NCBI GenBank assembly: GCA_021737645.1
Contig: JAIPDO010000008.1
Span: 31,946 to 95,945, forward strand
DNA: 64,000 bases
Source: Desulfarculaceae bacterium
GTDB lineage: Bacteria; Desulfobacterota; Desulfarculia; Desulfarculales; Desulfarculaceae
Reading direction: 5' to 3'
A model generated the notes under the pieces. It searched no databases, was not told the origin of the DNA, and was given only the letters and a program-made list of their open reading frames with translations. Of the stretch, positions 41,464 through 50,916 are shown one piece after another (positions within the stretch are counted from its first letter, which is position 1; each line of letters starts with the position of its first letter). The translations under genes were made by a program, and so were the position numbers.

Positions 41464-42429
41464 ATGAACGCGGACCACATAAAAAACGTCGCAGTCATCG
41501 GCATGGGCACCATGGGGCCAGGCCTGGCCCAGGCCTTTGCCCTGGCCGGATTTCAGGTCACCGGCTTTGACGCCAATCCGGACATGCAGGGCCAAGCCAG
41601 GAAAATATTCCAGGGCAACCTGGACAGCCTGGTGGAGTTCGGGGACTTGGGGCCGGAATTAGCCCAGGCGGCGGTTGCCAGGCTTAGCTTTGCCGACTCC
41701 CTGGCCGAGGCGGTGTCCCAGGCCGACCTGGTGGTGGAGACGGTGAGCGAAAAGCGCGACATCAAGCGACAGGTCTATGCCGAGATCGCCGAGCATTTGC
41801 CAACGGGCAGCCTGCTATGGAGCAACACCTCCACCCTGAACATCTACGACCTGCTTCCCGAGAAACTCATCCCTTGCTCCGTCATCTCCCACTGGTTCGC
41901 CCCACCCCACATCATCCCCTTGGTTGAGGTGGTCAAGGACCCCAGGGTGGCCCCGGATACGGTGGAGGCGACTCTGGCCCTGCTGGATGTGCTGGGCAAA
42001 AAAGCCATCGTCATCGAAAAGTTCGTGCCCGGCTTTGTCATCAACCGCATCCAGCGCCTGCTGGGCTATGAAATTTTCCATCTCCTGGAGGGCGGCTACA
42101 TCAGCCCCGAAGACCTGGATCTGGCGGTCAAGGCCAGCATCGCCCCGCGCATGATGCTTTTGGGCCTGGTGCAGCGCTACGACTTTACCGGCCTGGATCT
42201 TAGCGCCCGCAACCTGCAAGACCAGGAATTCTTCGATCCCCCGCTGGACCACCACCCCGCCCCTCTTTTCTCCTTGGTGGACAAGGGACAGTTGGGGGTC
42301 AAGTCCGGGCAGGGGTTTTTCGATTATCGCGGCAGGGATATCAGCGAGACCCTGCGCGATCGCGACCGTTATTTGATGCAAATAGTAAAGAGCCTGGATT
42401 TCTGCATTAAAAAAGAACGACTGGTTTAA
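41464..42429 (+). CDS. 3-hydroxyacyl-CoA / L-carnitine dehydrogenase-type enzyme
   Basis: 321 residues. NAD-binding Rossmann part with VIGMGTMGPGLAQAFALAG (15-33) and the 6-phosphogluconate-like helical C-terminal part with GFVINRIQRLLGYE. Catalytic His is in VISHWFAPPH and Asn in FVINRI. Size and sequence fit 3-hydroxybutyryl-CoA dehydrogenase or carnitine 3-dehydrogenase. In carnitine degradation a BKACE enzyme directly follows the dehydrogenase, as in this operon, so oxidation of a 3-hydroxyacid before BKACE cleavage is the simplest reading. The gene follows BKACE after 28 bases. Confidence 0.88.
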   Translation: MNADHIKNVAVIGMGTMGPGLAQAFALAGFQVTGFDANPDMQGQARKIFQGNLDSLVEFGDLGPELAQAAVARLSFADSLAEAVSQADLVVETVSEKRDIKRQVYAEIAEHLPTGSLLWSNTSTLNIYDLLPEKLIPCSVISHWFAPPHIIPLVEVVKDPRVAPDTVEATLALLDVLGKKAIVIEKFVPGFVINRIQRLLGYEIFHLLEGGYISPEDLDLAVKASIAPRMMLLGLVQRYDFTGLDLSARNLQDQEFFDPPLDHHPAPLFSLVDKGQLGVKSGQGFFDYRGRDISETLRDRDRYLMQIVKSLDFCIKKERLV

Positions 42430-42478
42430 CACCATGGGGAGAGCGGCCCCGCGCATTAACAAGGAAGGACTGCAAATC

Positions 42479-44158
42479 ATGACCGTTGGCGACAGATTGG
42501 CGCAAATATTGGCCGAAAGCGGCGTGGACCGTGTGTTCGGCGTGCCCGGCGGGCAAACCCTGCCTCTGTACGAAGGCATCCGCAAAAGCGGCGGCGCCAT
42601 CAACCACGTGCTCATGCGTGATGAACGCAGCGCCGGTTTCGCGGCGGACGCCTACGCCCGCCTCACCGGCAAACTGGGGGTGTGCGACGCCACCGTCGGC
42701 CCCGGCGCCACCAACCTGCTCAGCCCCCTGGCCGAGGCTCACTGCTCCTCCATACCCATGCTGGCCATCATCTCCGACATCTCCCGTGCCTGGGAGCACC
42801 GCCGGGTGCGGGGCAACGCCTCCCAGGCCATGGAACAACTGGAGATGTTCAAGCCGGTGAGCAAGTGGCAGGTAACGCTCAGCTCGCCCGCCTCCCTGGA
42901 AAACGTGCTGGACCAGGCCATCCGGGTGGCGGTGAGCGGCCGCCCCGGCCCGGTGGTGGTCGCGGTGCCTGACGACGTGGGCGACCTGGACATCGACTGG
43001 CTGCGCCGGGTGCGGCCCGACGCATCATTCCCCCGTCATCGCAGCGCGCCCGATCCCGCCCAGGTCCAGACGGCCCGCGGGGCTCTGGCCCAGGCCAAAA
43101 AGCCGGTGCTGCTGGTAGGCGGCGGAGTGCACGCCTCCGGGGCCTTGCAGGAAGTTGCCGCCCTGGCCCGCAAGCTGGGCGCACCGGTGGTGACCACCAT
43201 CACCGGCAAGGGCGTCATGGCCGAGACTGATCCCCAGGTGTTCGGCGTAACCGGCTCCATGGGCAGCCCCAAGGCCAACGACGTGGTGCGCCAGGCGGAC
43301 CTGGTGTTCTTCATCGGCTGCAAGGCGGGACAGCTGGCCACCTTTGGCTACGACTGCCCGGCCTACGGCGTGGCCACCATCCATCTGGACATAGACCCCG
43401 AGGAGATCGGGCGCAACTTCCCGGACAGCATCGCCCTGGTGGGAGACGCCCGCCTGGGCTTGGCCGAACTGCTGACCGCCCTGGATGGCGACAGCTTCTC
43501 CTATCAGTGGGACCTGGAGAGCCTGCGCCGGATCGACCAGCAGTGGTACGACGAAATGACCCTGCGTCCCCAGGCCCCCGGCGAGCCCCTCAAGGCCCAG
43601 GCGGTCACCCGCCTGATCGACCAGGCCATGGAGCCCGGCGACCTGGCGGTGTGCGACGCCAGCCTGCCCTCGGGCTGGGCCGCGGCCTATCTGCGCCTCA
43701 AAGAGGCCGGGCGCAGCTACCTGGCCCCCCGCGGCCTGGCCGGTCTGGGCTGGGGAGCCCCGGCGGCGGTGGGCGCGGCCCTGGCCCGCCCCCAGGCCAA
43801 CCGGGTGTTCCTGTTCGCGGGCGACGGCGGCTACGCCTTCTCCATGCAGGAGATGGAGGTCATGGTTCGCCTGAAGCTGCCGGTGGTGACCTGCCTGTTC
43901 AACAACGACGTGCTGGGCTGGATCAAGCACGTGCAGTTGGCCCGCTACGGCGACCAACACATCTCCACCGACTTCAGTCACATCGACTTCGCCACCGTGG
44001 CCAAGGGCTTCGGGGCCCGCAGCTACAAAGTCAACACCTTGGACGAACTCAGTGAAGCGCTGGAAAATGAGCGCCGGCCTCAGGGTCCGGTAATGATCGA
44101 CATGACCACTGACCAGTATGAAACGCCGGTTTTGCGCAACGCCTCGGGCGCGGCCTGA
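42479..44158 (+). CDS. Acetolactate synthase-like thiamine-diphosphate enzyme
   Basis: 559 residues from the ATG at 42479 with AAGGAAGGA upstream; ATG 42434 lies in frame but lacks a site. Three-domain ThDP enzyme: PYR domain with the catalytic Glu49 (MRDERSAGFAADAYARLTG), central domain about 190-320, PP domain with GDGGYAFSMQEME and NND. Family members include acetolactate synthase, benzoylformate and oxalyl-CoA decarboxylases and glyoxylate carboligase. There is no small regulatory subunit gene, so a catabolic 2-oxoacid decarboxylase or ligase is more likely than valine synthesis. The exact reaction cannot be told. Confidence 0.88.
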   Translation: MTVGDRLAQILAESGVDRVFGVPGGQTLPLYEGIRKSGGAINHVLMRDERSAGFAADAYARLTGKLGVCDATVGPGATNLLSPLAEAHCSSIPMLAIISDISRAWEHRRVRGNASQAMEQLEMFKPVSKWQVTLSSPASLENVLDQAIRVAVSGRPGPVVVAVPDDVGDLDIDWLRRVRPDASFPRHRSAPDPAQVQTARGALAQAKKPVLLVGGGVHASGALQEVAALARKLGAPVVTTITGKGVMAETDPQVFGVTGSMGSPKANDVVRQADLVFFIGCKAGQLATFGYDCPAYGVATIHLDIDPEEIGRNFPDSIALVGDARLGLAELLTALDGDSFSYQWDLESLRRIDQQWYDEMTLRPQAPGEPLKAQAVTRLIDQAMEPGDLAVCDASLPSGWAAAYLRLKEAGRSYLAPRGLAGLGWGAPAAVGAALARPQANRVFLFAGDGGYAFSMQEMEVMVRLKLPVVTCLFNNDVLGWIKHVQLARYGDQHISTDFSHIDFATVAKGFGARSYKVNTLDELSEALENERRPQGPVMIDMTTDQYETPVLRNASGAA

Positions 44159-44246
44159 GGAGCAAACCGGCGCAAGACCCGCGTAGGATGAGAAGTTCTA
44201 CCTAATTTCAAGGTAGTAGACGAGAACCTAGAAAAAGGAGAGTCGC

Positions 44247-45221
44247 ATGAGGCTTCTGAAATTGGGAACCATTTTGGCGGGCGTCGCGGCCTTGTCGCTG
44301 GTGCTGCTGGGCGGCACGGCCATGGCCAAGTACCCGGACAAACCCGTTACCTTTATCGTCAACTATGGCGCGGGAGGCACCACCGACCTAACCAGCCGTT
44401 TGCTTTGCTCCGTGGCCGAAAAGCCCCTGGGCGAGTCCATCACCGTGGTGAACAAGGCCGGCGGCGGCGGCACGGTGGGCCCCACCTACCTGGCTACCCG
44501 TAAGCCCAACGGCTACACCATCGGCGTGACCAGCTTCTCGCCCATGGCCGTGGCCCCGCACATGATGAAGGTCAGCTACACCCTCAAGGACTTCGCCTTC
44601 ATCGCCGGCGTGTGCCGTTACCTCTACGGCGTGGCCGTGGCGGCCGACTCGCCCTACAAGACCTGGGCCGACCTTATGAAAGCCATCGAGAGCGGCAAGC
44701 GCCTGACCATGGCCACCCCCAGCCCGGTGCAGGCCATCCTGTTCCCCCGCTTGGCCAAGTTCACCGGCAAGGACATGAGCAACGTGGTCTGGGTCCGCTA
44801 CAAGTCCGGCAAGCAAACCACCGTGGCGCTGTTGGGCGGTCACGTGGACCTGATCGTGGGTAACCCCATGGACATCGCTCCCCAGGTGAAGACCGGTCAG
44901 CTACGCATGCTGGCCTCGGCCAGCCCGGTGCGTTGGCCCTTGCTTCCCGACGTGCCCACCATCAAGGAGATGGGCTACAACGTGAGCATCGACTCCTGGT
45001 TGGGCTTTGCCGCTCCGGCGGGCATCGAGGAAAGCCGCCGCACCAAGCTGCAAAGCGCCTTCAAGGTCGCGGTTGAGGACAAAAAAATCCAGAAGAAGAT
45101 GATCGATCTGGGCATGGCCCCCATGTTCATGAGCGGCCCTGAGTACGGCCAGTTCTGCGCCGAGGGCTTCAAGGTGATGGGCGCCGACCTCAAGACCGTG
45201 GGCCTTAAGAAAAAGAAGTAA
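44247..45221 (+). CDS. tctC: Tripartite tricarboxylate transporter substrate-binding protein (TctC/Bug family)
   Basis: 324 residues with a signal peptide cut after AMA at 27 and an AAAAAGGAG ribosome site. The mature start YPDKPVTFIVNYGAGGTTD is the Bug-family signature; the second domain begins near 125. TctC binds a carboxylate in the periplasm and hands it to TctAB. A small hairpin CTACCT / AGGTAG (44198-44216) lies in its leader. The partner permease follows after 193 bases. Ligand unknown. Confidence 0.93.
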   Translation: MRLLKLGTILAGVAALSLVLLGGTAMAKYPDKPVTFIVNYGAGGTTDLTSRLLCSVAEKPLGESITVVNKAGGGGTVGPTYLATRKPNGYTIGVTSFSPMAVAPHMMKVSYTLKDFAFIAGVCRYLYGVAVAADSPYKTWADLMKAIESGKRLTMATPSPVQAILFPRLAKFTGKDMSNVVWVRYKSGKQTTVALLGGHVDLIVGNPMDIAPQVKTGQLRMLASASPVRWPLLPDVPTIKEMGYNVSIDSWLGFAAPAGIEESRRTKLQSAFKVAVEDKKIQKKMIDLGMAPMFMSGPEYGQFCAEGFKVMGADLKTVGLKKKK

Positions 45222-45241
45222 CACACAGGAGTGAACCTGTG

Positions 45242-45357
45242 GGTGGTTCCCGGCCGTTGTTTTTGGCAAAGCCTTCATCCTGGCAGTGGGAAGCTTGTGC
45301 TGGACTTGAATCGGAAGCCGGAACTCACCTCTCCCTGTACATCAGGCGGGAACCACC
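45242..45357 (+). other. Long-range inverted repeat between tctC and tctAB
   Basis: GGTGGTTCCCG (45242-45252) and CGGGAACCACC (45347-45357) are perfect 11-base complements, 94 bases apart, in the 193-base gap between the binding protein and permease genes. A transcript could fold here and protect the tctC message or limit tctAB expression. No T-run follows. Confidence 0.5.
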
Positions 45358-45414
45358 TAACTTCAAGCTATATAAGGGACCAAGTGACGCGATGCCGCCA
45401 TTTGAGGAGTAGAC

Positions 45415-47460
45415 ATGTGGGACTTACTATTTAACGGTTTCGCCGAAGTTCTGGCCCCAGGCAACCTGATATACCTGTTGGGCGGCGTCACGGTGGGCAT
45501 CATCCTGGGGGCCATTCCCGGGCTGACCGCCACCATGGGCATCGCCATGGTCATCCCTTTGACCCTCACCCTGCCTCCCATACCCAGCTTGATGATGCTC
45601 ATGGGGGCCTACAAAGGCGGCATATTCGGAGGGTCCATCGCGGCGATTCTCTTATGCGCGCCGGGAACATCGGCGGCTGCGGCCACTGTAGCCGATGGCC
45701 ATGCCTTAGCTAAAGCGGGCAAGGCCATAAAAGCGCTCAAAATCTCGCTGACCGCCTCGGTGATAGGCGACACCTTCAGCGATATCGTGCTAATTTTCCT
45801 GGCCGTGAACCTGGCCCGGGTGGCCCTGCAGTTCGGCCCCGGCGAGTTCACTGCCGTGGCCATCATGGCTCTTACCATCGTGGGCCCTGCCTCGGGCAAG
45901 TCTCTGCTCAAGGGGCTGATAACCGCGGTGGGCGGCCTCATGCTGGCCCTGATCGGACTGGACCCAGGCACTTCCCTGCCCCGGCTTACCTTCGACCTCA
46001 ACGAGCTGGTGGACGGCATCGCCTTGGTGCCCATGCTCATCGGCCTGCTGACCATTCCCGAGATCATGGCTCAATACGAGCAGAGAGTGAAGACGGTAAA
46101 AGCGCACATTCCTCCACCGACCTGCAAGGACGACACCCGCATCACCCGCAGGGACTGGAAGCTGATGGTGCGCCCCATGGTCAGTGGTTCCTTGATGGGC
46201 ACGGCCATCGGCATTGTCCCCGGGCTGGGGCCAACCCTTGGCGCCTTCATGGGATACGACGCGGCCTGGCGTCAATCCAAGCACCGCGAAGAGTTCGGCC
46301 GGGGCTCGGTGGAGGGCATCGCAGGGGCCGAGTCGGGCAATAACTCGGTGAGCGGCGCCAACCTGGTGCCCCTGTTGGGCCTTGGCATCCCGGGCGATGT
46401 GGAGGCGGCCATATTGGTTGGCGCCTTCCTGATTCACGATCTCACCCCCGGCCCCCTGATCTTCCAGGAGGCCCCAAACGTGGTCTACGGCCTGTATGCG
46501 GGCCTGCTCATGGCCAACGTTTTGCTGTACTGCATCGCTCGCGGCCTGCTGCCCACCTTTACCAAGGCGGCGGGGCTGCGGGTCACCATCATCTTCCCGG
46601 TGATGTTGGTGCTGTGCGCGGTGGGCTCCTACGCTTTCAACCAGAGCCTGTTCGACGTGGGCGTCACCTTCAGTTTCGGTCTGTTGGGTTATGCCCTCAA
46701 CAAGCTAAACTTCCCAAGAGCCACTTTCCTAATCGGCTTCATCCTGGGCCCCTTGCTGGAAGACAACTTCCGCCGGGCCATGGTGATAAGCCAGGGCGAA
46801 CTCCACATCCTCTTCGACAGTCCCCTGGCCATCGGCCTGTGGATATTCACCTTAATTTCGGTGAGCACCATCCTCTACAGCAAGTGGCGCCAACGTCAAC
46901 GAGTGGAGGCTTTGGCTCCGCCCCAGGGTCAAGAAGCAATCACCGAGGAAGAAGAGTGCTCCGTCTCCGAAGAAAACAAGGGGGGGTACCTGCGCGTCTC
47001 CAACTTTGTACTGCAGTTGGGCGGCGCCTTGGTCATCTTCGGGTTTTTCCTGTTCTGCTACTTGGTCGTATTCCCGGCGCAGGTCGAAACCCCTGGCGGG
47101 TTTGGCGTTTCGGCTCTGCTGTTCCCCAACTCGCTGCTCTTCTTGGGTTGCTTGTTCTCGGGCCTTTTGGCGCTGGACCATATTCGCCGGCGCAAGGATT
47201 ACGGCTACAGCAAGATGAACTACAACGCGGCGCTGAGGGTATGCACCTATGTCGCGGGGATGATCCTCTATCTGCTGGGCCTGGAATACCTGGGCTTCAT
47301 GATCAGCTCGGTGGTGGGCATCCTGTGCTTCTGCATTCTCCTTGGCGAACGCAAAATGGCAGTGGTTGGCCCCTTGGCAGTCCTTGCCCCCATGGCCATA
47401 TACGCCTTGTTCGAGTTCGGGCTCAAGGTACAGCTGCCGGCCATGCCGTGGGTTGATTAG
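45415..47460 (+). CDS. tctA: Fused TctA-TctB tricarboxylate transporter permease
   Basis: 681 residues. Residues 1-490 are TctA, the 12-helix permease with LGAIPGLTATMGIAM near 31-45, APGTSAAAATVADGH and the second repeat IGIVPGLGPTLGAFMG. After a charged linker (about 495-525, with EEEEC) comes a TctB-like part with four helices (about 530-675). In most systems tctB is a separate gene, usually between tctC and tctA. The fusion explains the lack of a tctB gene. Uptake is driven by an ion gradient with the TctC-bound ligand. Confidence 0.92.
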   Translation: MWDLLFNGFAEVLAPGNLIYLLGGVTVGIILGAIPGLTATMGIAMVIPLTLTLPPIPSLMMLMGAYKGGIFGGSIAAILLCAPGTSAAAATVADGHALAKAGKAIKALKISLTASVIGDTFSDIVLIFLAVNLARVALQFGPGEFTAVAIMALTIVGPASGKSLLKGLITAVGGLMLALIGLDPGTSLPRLTFDLNELVDGIALVPMLIGLLTIPEIMAQYEQRVKTVKAHIPPPTCKDDTRITRRDWKLMVRPMVSGSLMGTAIGIVPGLGPTLGAFMGYDAAWRQSKHREEFGRGSVEGIAGAESGNNSVSGANLVPLLGLGIPGDVEAAILVGAFLIHDLTPGPLIFQEAPNVVYGLYAGLLMANVLLYCIARGLLPTFTKAAGLRVTIIFPVMLVLCAVGSYAFNQSLFDVGVTFSFGLLGYALNKLNFPRATFLIGFILGPLLEDNFRRAMVISQGELHILFDSPLAIGLWIFTLISVSTILYSKWRQRQRVEALAPPQGQEAITEEEECSVSEENKGGYLRVSNFVLQLGGALVIFGFFLFCYLVVFPAQVETPGGFGVSALLFPNSLLFLGCLFSGLLALDHIRRRKDYGYSKMNYNAALRVCTYVAGMILYLLGLEYLGFMISSVVGILCFCILLGERKMAVVGPLAVLAPMAIYALFEFGLKVQLPAMPWVD

Positions 47461-47468
47461 CAAACCTG

Positions 47469-47503
47469 CCCCAGGCCTTCCAACGATAACGGAAGGTCTG
47501 GGG
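47469..47503 (+). terminator. Hairpin after tctAB
   Basis: CCCCAG-G-CCTTCC pairs with GGAAGG-T-CTGGGG around an AACGATAAC loop; TAAAATAAT follows instead of a T-run. It may be a weak terminator or mRNA 3' stabiliser, as the next gene follows closely. Confidence 0.45.
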
Positions 47504-47544
47504 TAAAATAATCGGTATGGCTTGAAACAAAAATTGGAGACGGC

Positions 47545-48528
47545 ATGCAAGCGGTACTGATTAAATCTCCCGGAGGCCCCGAGCAAATCTACCTGGGCCA
47601 AGCCCCGGACCCCGAAATCAAAGACCATCAAGTCCTGGTGAAAATCAAAGCGGCCGGTGTGAACCGGGCCGACACCTTGCAGCGAATGGGTCAGTATCCC
47701 CCCCCTCCCGGTGAAAGCGAAATCATGGGCCTGGAAATGGCCGGCGAGGTGATGGAAGCCGGACCTGGCTGTGAACGCCTGAAGCCCGGCGACAAGGTCT
47801 TCGGCATCCTCTCCGGCGGCGGCTATGCCCAGTACGTGGCCCTGGACGAGGGCCTGGCCATGCCCATACCCGAAGGCATCGAGTTTGAGCAGGCGGCGGG
47901 CATGGCCGAGGTGTTCCTGACCGCCTATCAGGCCCTGTTTTGGTTGGGCAGGCTGCAACCCGGCGAAAACGTGCTGATCCACGCCGGGGCCAGCGGAGTG
48001 GGCACCGCGGCCACTCAGTTGGCCAAGCAGGCCGGAGCCAGGATTCTGGTGACTGCCAGCTCCCATGAAAAGTTGGACGCCTGCCACGCCCTGGGGGCCG
48101 ATGTGGGCATCAACTACAAGCAGGAAGATTTCCCCACCAGGGTGATGGAGGCCACGGACAACCACGGGGCCGACGTGCTCGTCGATTTCATCGCGGCCCC
48201 TTACTACCAGCGCAACCTGGCCTCCATGGCCTTGGACGGCCGCATGGTTATGCTGGCCTTTATCGGCGGCTACCTGGCCGAATCGGTGGACCTGCGCCCC
48301 ATGCTGGGCAAACGCATCACGGTGATGGGCACCACCCTGCGCAGCCGCACCCTGGATTATCGCGTCAGGCTGAGCCGAGAGTTCACCGCCAAATACCTGG
48401 CCAAATTCACCACCGGCGAGATTAAGCCCGTCATTGACAGCGTGATCCCATGGAGCGATGTTAGGGCAGTCCACGAACGCATTGAAGCCAACCTGAACGT
48501 TGGCAAAATAATTTTGCGGATATCCTGA
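47545..48528 (+). CDS. NADPH:quinone oxidoreductase / zinc-less alcohol dehydrogenase family
   Basis: 327 residues, medium-chain dehydrogenase fold. N-terminal GroES-like domain (1-120) with AAGVNRADTLQRMGQYPPPPG, typical of the PIG3/Qor quinone oxidoreductase branch; Rossmann motif LIHAGASGVGTAATQLA near 143-159. The zinc-binding cysteines of alcohol dehydrogenases are absent. It would reduce a quinone, enone or enoyl-type compound with NAD(P)H. Same direction as the operon, but separated from tctAB by a hairpin. Confidence 0.9.
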   Translation: MQAVLIKSPGGPEQIYLGQAPDPEIKDHQVLVKIKAAGVNRADTLQRMGQYPPPPGESEIMGLEMAGEVMEAGPGCERLKPGDKVFGILSGGGYAQYVALDEGLAMPIPEGIEFEQAAGMAEVFLTAYQALFWLGRLQPGENVLIHAGASGVGTAATQLAKQAGARILVTASSHEKLDACHALGADVGINYKQEDFPTRVMEATDNHGADVLVDFIAAPYYQRNLASMALDGRMVMLAFIGGYLAESVDLRPMLGKRITVMGTTLRSRTLDYRVRLSREFTAKYLAKFTTGEIKPVIDSVIPWSDVRAVHERIEANLNVGKIILRIS

Positions 48529-48633
48529 GCCGAGCCGCGACCGGGCAAAGGTCACGGCAGGCAACCGCGGTAAAAAGCCAAGCGGCGCAACACCAGGACG
48601 GGCCGCTAAATTAAATTACAGGAGATGCTCCCC

Positions 48634-49893
48634 ATGAAAATTATGATTTGCGGTGCGGTGCGCACCCCCATCGGCAACTACATCGGCTCTCTGCGCGATG
48701 TCCCCACTTATAAGCTGGGCGCCCTGGTTCTAAATGAAGCCGTCAAGCGGGCCGGAGTCGATCCGGGGACGGTGGACGACGTGATTATGGGCCAGTCCTA
48801 TCAGAACGGCGAGTCGGTGAACATCGCCCGCATGTCGCTCTTAGCCGCCGGATGGCCCGACCATGTAACCGGCGTCAGCATCGACCGCCGCTGCCTGTCG
48901 GGCCTGGATGCCATCTGCCTGGGGGCCATGAAGATCATGAGCGGCTTCGCCGACATCGTGGTGGCCGGCGGGGTGGACAGCATGAGCCGGGCCGAATTCT
49001 ACATCCCCGGCGAGTTCATGAAGTGGGGCGTGGGCGGGGCCAATGACCCCAAATGGGGCTTCATGCCCAGAGGCCACGGAGCCATGTCCATGTGGGGCAT
49101 CCCCCTGTTCGACCGCATTCAACGGGCCCGGGTGATGTCCCAGCCCGTGGAGCGCTACGGCGAACTCAACTCCATGATGACCTGGGCCGAGGCCGCCGCC
49201 AAGGCCGAAGGCGTCACCAGGGAAGAGGCCGACCGCTGGGCCCTGCGCAGCCACCAAAGAGCCATCGCGGCCATTGACGCGGGCAAGTTCGACGAGGAGA
49301 TCGTGCCCGTGGAGGTGCCGGGCAAAAAGGGCGAGGTCAAGCTGGTCTCCCAGGACGAGCCGCCGCGGCGCGATTCCTCCCTGGAGCGCCTGGCCAAGCT
49401 GTCCACAGTGTACGCCGACGGCATCTGCACGGCGGGAAACTCCTCCACCGAAAACGACGGCGCGGCCGCCGTGGTGCTGATGAGCGAAGAGACCGCCCAA
49501 AAGCTGGGAGTGACCCCCTTGGGCAGCCTGATCTCCTTCGGCATCGCCGCCTCTGACCCCGCCCTCACCTACCCCGCCGTGCCGGCCTCGGTGAACAAGG
49601 CCCTCAATAAGGCGGGAATGACCCTGGACCAAATGGAGCTAATCGAGATCCAGGAGGCCTTCGCCGCCCAGGTCTTGGCAGACGCCAAGCTCATGGGGCT
49701 GACCTACGAGGACATGGACCCCATCGTCAATGTCAACGGCTCGGGCATATCCCTGGGCCATCCCATTGGAGCCACCGGAGCCATGCGCATGGTCACCCTG
49801 CTGTACGAAATGCAGCGCCGTGGCGCCTCCTACGGCATGGAAACCATCTGCGGCGGCGGCGGCCAGGGCATCGCCGCCATCGTGGGCCGATAG
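48634..49893 (+). CDS. Thiolase (acetyl-CoA acetyltransferase family), first copy
   Basis: 419 residues from the ATG at 48634, GGAG 9 bases upstream; ATG 48625 touches the ribosome site. Active-site Cys87 in DRRCLSGLDA, His in GHPIGATGA and the second Cys in ICGGGGQG are all present. It joins or splits acetyl-CoA and an acyl-CoA. In this operon it would thiolyse acetoacetyl-CoA or another 3-ketoacyl-CoA produced after the BKACE or CoA-transferase steps. A second, different thiolase lies at 54123. Confidence 0.93.
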   Translation: MKIMICGAVRTPIGNYIGSLRDVPTYKLGALVLNEAVKRAGVDPGTVDDVIMGQSYQNGESVNIARMSLLAAGWPDHVTGVSIDRRCLSGLDAICLGAMKIMSGFADIVVAGGVDSMSRAEFYIPGEFMKWGVGGANDPKWGFMPRGHGAMSMWGIPLFDRIQRARVMSQPVERYGELNSMMTWAEAAAKAEGVTREEADRWALRSHQRAIAAIDAGKFDEEIVPVEVPGKKGEVKLVSQDEPPRRDSSLERLAKLSTVYADGICTAGNSSTENDGAAAVVLMSEETAQKLGVTPLGSLISFGIAASDPALTYPAVPASVNKALNKAGMTLDQMELIEIQEAFAAQVLADAKLMGLTYEDMDPIVNVNGSGISLGHPIGATGAMRMVTLLYEMQRRGASYGMETICGGGGQGIAAIVGR

Positions 49894-49912
49894 GTTCTAA
49901 AGGGATCAGGCT

Positions 49913-50863
49913 TTGCTGATCTGTTCGTTATCCCCCACCTTTGGTAACGTAGCCACCGAGCCTGCCCAGTGGCTGCGCGACCAAGGGTGGCAGGTGAAGC
50001 TTTGGCCCCAGGGACAGCCCATGGATCGGGCCAAGGCCAAAGAGTTGATCGCCGACTGCCACGGCCTGGTCACCGGCGTGGCCCCCATCGACCGGGAGAT
50101 GCTCCTGGCCGCGCCCCATCTCAAGGTCGTCACCATGCACGGCACCGGCACCGACCACATCGACCTGGCCTTTGCCAAGGAGCGTGGGGTGGTGGTGTGC
50201 AACGTGCCCGGCGGCAACCAAAGGGCCGTGGCCGAGTTGGCCCTTGGCCTTATCTTCTCCCTAGCCCGCGGCATCCCCCAGGCCAGACAACAGGTCCTAG
50301 ACGGGGGTTGGTCCCCGGTTATCGGATGCGAGGTGGGCGGCAAGACCCTGGGCATCCTGGGCCTGGGCAAGATCGGCCAGGAATTGGCTCGGCTGGGACG
50401 CGCCCTAGGCATGGAGGTGGTGGCCCACACCCGCACCCCCCGGCCCGCCTTGGCCGCCGAGTTGGGCCTCACCCTGCTGCCCCTGGATGAGCTGCTGGCC
50501 AGGGCGGATTTCATCAGCCTGCACTTGCCCCTTACTCCCCAGACCCAGGGGCTGATCGGAGCGCGTGAGTTGGCCCTGGTCAAGCCCGGCGCGTTCTTGC
50601 TCAACCTGGGGCGTGGCGGGGTGGTGGATGAACCGGCACTTTACCAGGCCATGACCCAGGGCCTCCTGGCCGGAGCCGCCTTGGACGTGCTGGCCCAGGA
50701 GCCACCCCAGGGCAATCCCCTGCTGGAGCTTCCCCAGGTGATCGTCGTCCCGCACATAGGTGGCTACACCGTGGAGAGCCTGAACCAAGTGGGCTGGACC
50801 TGCGCCCGCAACATCGCCGCCGTGCTGCGGGGAGAACAACCGCCTAATCCGGTAAACCTCTGA
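49913..50863 (+). CDS. D-2-hydroxyacid dehydrogenase family (phosphoglycerate dehydrogenase-like)
   Basis: 316 residues, TTG start with AGGGA 7 bases upstream. NAD-binding GLGKIGQELARLG (about 150-163); the catalytic Arg in NLGRGGVVDE and catalytic His in VVPHIGGYT are visible, and the Glu is in the QEPP loop. No ACT or regulatory domain follows, so a catabolic role with lactate-, glyoxylate- or similar 2-hydroxyacids is more likely than serine synthesis. It follows the thiolase gene after 19 bases. Confidence 0.9.
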   Translation: MLICSLSPTFGNVATEPAQWLRDQGWQVKLWPQGQPMDRAKAKELIADCHGLVTGVAPIDREMLLAAPHLKVVTMHGTGTDHIDLAFAKERGVVVCNVPGGNQRAVAELALGLIFSLARGIPQARQQVLDGGWSPVIGCEVGGKTLGILGLGKIGQELARLGRALGMEVVAHTRTPRPALAAELGLTLLPLDELLARADFISLHLPLTPQTQGLIGARELALVKPGAFLLNLGRGGVVDEPALYQAMTQGLLAGAALDVLAQEPPQGNPLLELPQVIVVPHIGGYTVESLNQVGWTCARNIAAVLRGEQPPNPVNL

Positions 50864-50916
50864 ACCTCAGTCAATGGGCCGCCTGCCCAAAGGGTCCGCC
50901 GCCTCAAGGAAACAAC

